9,104 nt of DNA, taken from the NCBI GenBank assembly GCA_017411935.1, contig JAFQPC010000032.1:1-9104 (forward strand), in the 5' to 3' direction. The notes below the pieces were generated by a model. It saw nothing but the letters and a program-made list of their open reading frames with translations, was not told the DNA's origin and searched no databases. Every line of letters begins with the position of its first letter. The stretch's first letter is position 1. Positions 6,746 to 9,104 of the stretch are shown in pieces. Origin of the DNA: Clostridia bacterium (GTDB lineage: Bacteria > Bacillota > Clostridia > Oscillospirales > CAG-272). The position numbers and the translations under genes were made by a program.

Positions 6746-8227
6746 TTACTGAAGATCGTCCTTATCCTTGCCAAACTTCGTCATGGTGACTACCATTCCG
6801 CCGAGCGCAAAGAGCGCGATCGCGTTGGGGAGAACCATAAGGTTGTTAAACATATCGGTCAGTTCCCAAACGAGATCGTTCTGGAAGACCGAACCAAGGA
6901 ATACGAATACGATGGCAATAATCGAGTAAACGGTAACCGACTTCTTACCGAAAAGATTCGTGAAGTTGACTTTACCGAAGTAGTTCCAACTAAGAATCGT
7001 CGAGAATGCGAAGAAAAGGAGACATACGGCAACAAAGATATTACCGACAATCGCACCAACCTCTGCACCGAAGAGCTTTGCAAAAGTAAAGCCGAACGCG
7101 CTCTGAGCCATAGTAGCATTGGAAATGCCTGCATTACCAAGGGCGTAAGTGTCAGGAGTGATCGTACCGTTGCAGTAAAGCGTCGAGATAACAACGAGAG
7201 CCGTCATAGTCAAAACGACAAAGGTATCGATGAACACACCGATCATAGCAGCAGTTCCCTGGTCGTGGGGCTTCTTGACGTTAGCAAGCGCATGTGCGTG
7301 AGGGGTCGAACCCATACCTGCTTCGTTCGAGAACAGACCTCTCTTGGCGCCCTGCGTGATTGCCTTGGAAATTGCTGCTCCAAAGGCACCACCGATAAGC
7401 GCTTGAGGAGCAAACGCATACTTGAAGATCATACCGAATGCCGTGGGAACGCTCGTAATGTTCAAAGCAAGAACAAAGAGACCGCCAACGATGTAAAGCA
7501 GAGCCATAATCGGAACAATCTTTTCGGTGACCGATGCCAGACGCTTGATACCACCGAGAAGAACGAAGCCTGCAATTGCTGCAACGACTGCACCAACGAT
7601 AATCATTACCAGGTTAAGTTCAAGACCTGCCACATCGAAGGTAGCGTCCACGCCCATCGAGCTGAATACGTTTGCAAAGTTCGAAGCGATCGAATTCGAC
7701 TGTACCATCGCGCCGACAAAGCCAAGTGCGAAGACTGCCGCTACCGAGAAGAAGCCTGCCAGGAACTTTCCGAACTTGCCCTTGAAGGCTGTCTTAATGT
7801 AGTAGACAGGGCCACCCTCGACCGTACCGTCGGGGTTGGTAACGCGCGTTTTCTGCGCGAGAACTGCCTCTGCGTAAATGGTTGCCATACCGAGAAACGC
7901 AATAATCCACATCCAGAAGATCGCGCCGGGACCACCAACGAGGATTGCGCCGCAAGCACCGACGATGTTACCCGTACCGACCTGAGCCGCAATAGCGGTA
8001 GCAAGTGCCTGGAACGAAGACATACCTCCTTCGCTCTTTCCGCCTCTGAGTTTGATATTTCCAAATACGTTCTTCATTCCTTCGCCGAAGCAACGAACCT
8101 GTACAAACTTCGTGCGGATCGTAAAGAAGAGACCTACACCGACCAGAAGAATGATCAGAATGTAGTTGGATAAGTAGTTGTTGATATTCGCTACAATATT
8201 GTAGAGCGTATCCATAAACTTGTCCAT
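6746..8227 (-). CDS. Sodium:alanine/glycine symporter (AGCS/AlsT family)
   Basis: A 493-aa inner-membrane carrier with about 10-11 hydrophobic segments, importing alanine and/or glycine with Na+. The first membrane span lies near 20-37. GTGNIVGACGAILVGGPGAI (84-103) resembles the conserved ion/substrate-binding helix region, followed by GMATIYAEAVLAQKTR (113-128) and EGGPVYYI (137-144). The family signature RGLFSNEAGMGSTPHAHA lies at 296-313. The C-terminus is short and charged. The frame stays open to 8515, but those upstream codons run through the riboswitch and are not protein-like. The ATG at 8227 follows an AAAGGAAAG-type purine-rich site and begins the expected family N-terminus. It is monocistronic within the window, has its own promoter and a glycine riboswitch leader, and ends at the bidirectional terminator. 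The riboswitch argues for glycine as a physiological substrate. Confidence 0.96.
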   Translation of the reverse strand: MDKFMDTLYNIVANINNYLSNYILIILLVGVGLFFTIRTKFVQVRCFGEGMKNVFGNIKLRGGKSEGGMSSFQALATAIAAQVGTGNIVGACGAILVGGPGAIFWMWIIAFLGMATIYAEAVLAQKTRVTNPDGTVEGGPVYYIKTAFKGKFGKFLAGFFSVAAVFALGFVGAMVQSNSIASNFANVFSSMGVDATFDVAGLELNLVMIIVGAVVAAIAGFVLLGGIKRLASVTEKIVPIMALLYIVGGLFVLALNITSVPTAFGMIFKYAFAPQALIGGAFGAAISKAITQGAKRGLFSNEAGMGSTPHAHALANVKKPHDQGTAAMIGVFIDTFVVLTMTALVVISTLYCNGTITPDTYALGNAGISNATMAQSAFGFTFAKLFGAEVGAIVGNIFVAVCLLFFAFSTILSWNYFGKVNFTNLFGKKSVTVYSIIAIVFVFLGSVFQNDLVWELTDMFNNLMVLPNAIALFALGGMVVTMTKFGKDKDDLQ

Positions 8228-8274
8228 AGTTTTTCTTTCCTTTCTTTTGATAAAATAAAATTGTGAATAAAATG

Positions 8275-8298
8275 AAAAAGTCACCGAAAAAATCGGTG
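8275..8298 (-). terminator. Leader terminator in the expression platform of the glycine riboswitch
   Basis: Read on the - strand, CACCGA (8298-8293), a U5 loop (8292-8288) and UCGGUG (8287-8282) form a 6-bp stem, followed after AC by a run of five U (8279-8275) and further U-rich sequence. It sits about 50 nt upstream of the symporter ATG and downstream of the aptamer, which suits glycine-controlled premature termination. The stem is short and the U tract starts 2 nt after it, so its strength is uncertain. Confidence 0.7.
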
Positions 8299-8349
8299 GC
8301 TCTGAAAATGAGTATGAGCAGAGATACGCGTTGAAAGCGTATTTTCCGT

Positions 8350-8430
8350 CTCTGTCCTCTTGCCTGAGAGATTCGGTAAGCTTTCGCTCGCCTTGCACCT
8401 TCGGCACCCATTTAAGGGATTCTCCAGAGC
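8350..8430 (-). ncRNA. Glycine riboswitch, single aptamer (gcvT element)
   Basis: On the - strand the leader contains the hallmark conserved pieces of the glycine aptamer in order: CUCUGGAGAAUCCC, then GGGUGCCGAAGGUGCAA, then AUCUCUCAGGCAAGAGGACAGAG. P1 is CUCUG (8429-8425) with CAGAG (8354-8350). The small hairpin AUCCCUUAAAUGGGU follows the GGAGA strand, which pairs with the UCUC before CAGGC. Only one aptamer is present: neither the roughly 65 nt before it nor the 120 nt after it repeats the GCCGAAGG core, so this is a singlet and not the common tandem form. It lies between the promoter and the symporter gene, with a terminator-like hairpin downstream. Glycine binding presumably adjusts expression of the carrier; the direction (OFF is more likely) is inferred from alternative pairings described in the findings. 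Confidence 0.94.
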
Positions 8431-8503
8431 TCCTCGGTAAACGGTCTCGGTGGATGTGATCCAATTCCGCATACGTCATAGGAAGATATTCAATAACAGA
8501 AAT

Positions 8504-8532
8504 ATTATAGCACACAAAAAAACAAATTGCAA
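8504..8532 (-). promoter_or_regulatory. Sigma-A type promoter of the riboswitch-symporter unit
   Basis: Read on the - strand: -35 TTGCAA (8532-8527), a 17-nt spacer, and a perfect -10 TATAAT (8509-8504) preceded by TGC, giving an extended -10 (TGnTATAAT). Upstream of -35, three A-tracts (8537-8560) resemble an UP element. Initiation is predicted near 8497, giving a leader of about 270 nt that contains the riboswitch. The -35 matches consensus at four of six positions. Confidence 0.85.
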
Positions 8533-8562
8533 CACCTTTTTCTATATTTTTTTACTTTTTTC

Positions 8563-8593
8563 AAAAAAAATTGCCGTTTTCACGGCAATTTTT
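8563..8593 (-). terminator. Intrinsic terminator of the nitroreductase gene
   Basis: A 12-bp perfect stem, AAAAATTGCCGT (8566-8577) with ACGGCAATTTTT (8582-8593), and a 4-nt loop. On the - strand it is followed by an uninterrupted run of eight U (8570-8563). It starts 6 nt after the nitroreductase stop and lies just upstream of the symporter promoter, insulating the two units. The + strand also has five T after the stem, but no + strand gene ends here. Confidence 0.93.
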
Positions 8594-8599
8594 GATCGT

Positions 8600-9103
8600 T
8601 TATTCTTTTCCTACTGTTTTTACAAGTTCAGAAAGCTCTTTTCTCTTCTTTTGGCGCAGAGGATCGTCTTCTTTCGCATATCCGAGTGTGATGACAAGAC
8701 GAACTTTTTCTTCGAGTCCGCAAATTTCGCGGATCTTTTCGTCGTCGAGCCAACCGAGAATACATGTACCAAGACCTTGCACGGTGGCTTCTGCCGTCAG
8801 ATAAGCGGCAACGATCCCAATGTCGATCGAACGGTAGTCGTTCTTTTTCACCCTCGCGCCAAGCGCGGCGGTGGGAACATACCCTTCTTCGGAAATCACG
8901 ATCATCACAGGCGCATCGGCGGCAAATTTATTCATTCCCATTCCCATCACGGCAGAGGCAACTTCCCTTGCCTTCTCGCCGTAACAAACCGTCAAGGAAT
9001 AGGGCTGACCGTTACACGCCGAGGGTGCGATACGAGCCGAAGCAAGGATCGCGTCGATCTTTTCCTGCTCGACCTCTCTTTCTTTATCATAGCTTCGACA
9101 AGA
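8600..9103 (-). CDS. Nitroreductase-family flavoprotein, N-terminus cut by the window edge
   Basis: FMN-dependent NAD(P)H oxidoreductase of the nitroreductase superfamily. The frame is open from 9103 and encodes 167 residues to the stop at 8600-8602. The visible start SCRSYDKE matches the RRSxRxY flavin-phosphate motif near the N-terminus, so only a handful of residues are missing. An apparent TTG start at 8995 is internal. Other family marks are ARIAPSACNGQP (flavin-binding Ser/Asn region), DIGIVAAYLTAEATVQGLG with CILGW, and the C-terminal LGYAKEDDPLRQKKRKELSEL, whose basic residues usually contact FMN. The electron acceptor is unknown; the family includes nitro-, enone- and flavin reductases as well as dehalogenases. 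It is co-directional with the symporter but separated from it by a terminator and a promoter, so it is probably a separate unit. Confidence 0.93.
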   Translation of the reverse strand, partial: SCRSYDKEREVEQEKIDAILASARIAPSACNGQPYSLTVCYGEKAREVASAVMGMGMNKFAADAPVMIVISEEGYVPTAALGARVKKNDYRSIDIGIVAAYLTAEATVQGLGTCILGWLDDEKIREICGLEEKVRLVITLGYAKEDDPLRQKKRKELSELVKTVGKE

Positions 9104-9104
9104 C

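Noticed and set aside
6737..8173. A 478-codon open frame on the + strand opposite the symporter.
   Set aside because: It is antisense to a clear symporter gene, is highly charged and Cys/Arg-rich with no family resemblance, lacks a ribosome binding site and runs through the bidirectional terminator region. It is a by-product of the codon pattern on the other strand.
8431..8497. A possible second glycine aptamer upstream of the first.
   Set aside because: The region lacks the conserved GCCGAAGG and CAGGC core elements; only short hairpin-like sequence is present.
8228..8515. N-terminal extension of the symporter by 96 codons to 8515.
   Set aside because: The extension translates the glycine riboswitch and its terminator, begins upstream of the predicted transcription start, and the purine-rich site plus family N-terminus support the ATG at 8227.
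1..9104. CRISPR arrays, insertion sequences, tRNA or rRNA genes, prophage or defence genes.
   Set aside because: No regularly spaced repeats, transposase-like frames, terminal inverted repeats or cloverleaf-like sequences were seen; the window is almost fully occupied by metabolic and transport genes.

Overview
The window looks like a mid-GC, anaerobic, amino-acid-using member of the Clostridia (Bacillota), possibly an uncultured gut lineage. This is an inference. It rests on the oxygen-sensitive ferredoxin-linked indolepyruvate oxidoreductase, the iorAB/paaK/ACT gene neighbourhood common in anaerobic Firmicutes, strong AGGAGG-type ribosome binding sites, short U-tailed terminators and a glycine riboswitch in front of a Na+-coupled amino-acid carrier. 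Nothing here fixes a genus.

Region 1 (2-6691, + strand) is one tightly packed operon whose beginning lies outside the window. The order is phenylacetate-CoA ligase (3' part only), iorA, iorB, a second complete phenylacetate-CoA ligase, a free-standing double-ACT protein, a TIM-barrel amidohydrolase and a class I/II PLP aminotransferase. Gaps are 1 to 19 nt and there is no internal terminator. Together the genes read as a route for oxidising aromatic amino acids: the aminotransferase would make arylpyruvates, IorAB would decarboxylate them to arylacetyl-CoA while reducing ferredoxin, and the two PaaK-type ligases would interconvert arylacetyl-CoA and free arylacetate. The ACT protein is a plausible amino-acid sensor. 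The amidohydrolase has no obvious step in the pathway. A perfect 19-bp hairpin with U/A tails (6695-6735) ends the operon and also serves the convergent gene.

Region 2 (6746-8532, - strand) is a Na+:alanine/glycine symporter with its own consensus promoter and a leader of about 270 nt. The leader carries a single-aptamer glycine riboswitch and a terminator. Its arms form a set of alternating complementary blocks that fit a transcriptional OFF switch.

Region 3 (8563-9103, - strand) is a nitroreductase-family gene missing only its extreme N-terminus, followed by a strong intrinsic terminator.

I do not see a clearly new defence, mobile or biosynthetic system. The points most worth pursuing are the riboswitch switching architecture, the paired PaaK genes around iorAB, and the unexplained amidohydrolase inside the aromatic operon. 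The only gene-free stretch over 300 bases is 8228-8599, which is filled by the symporter leader, its promoter and the nitroreductase terminator.
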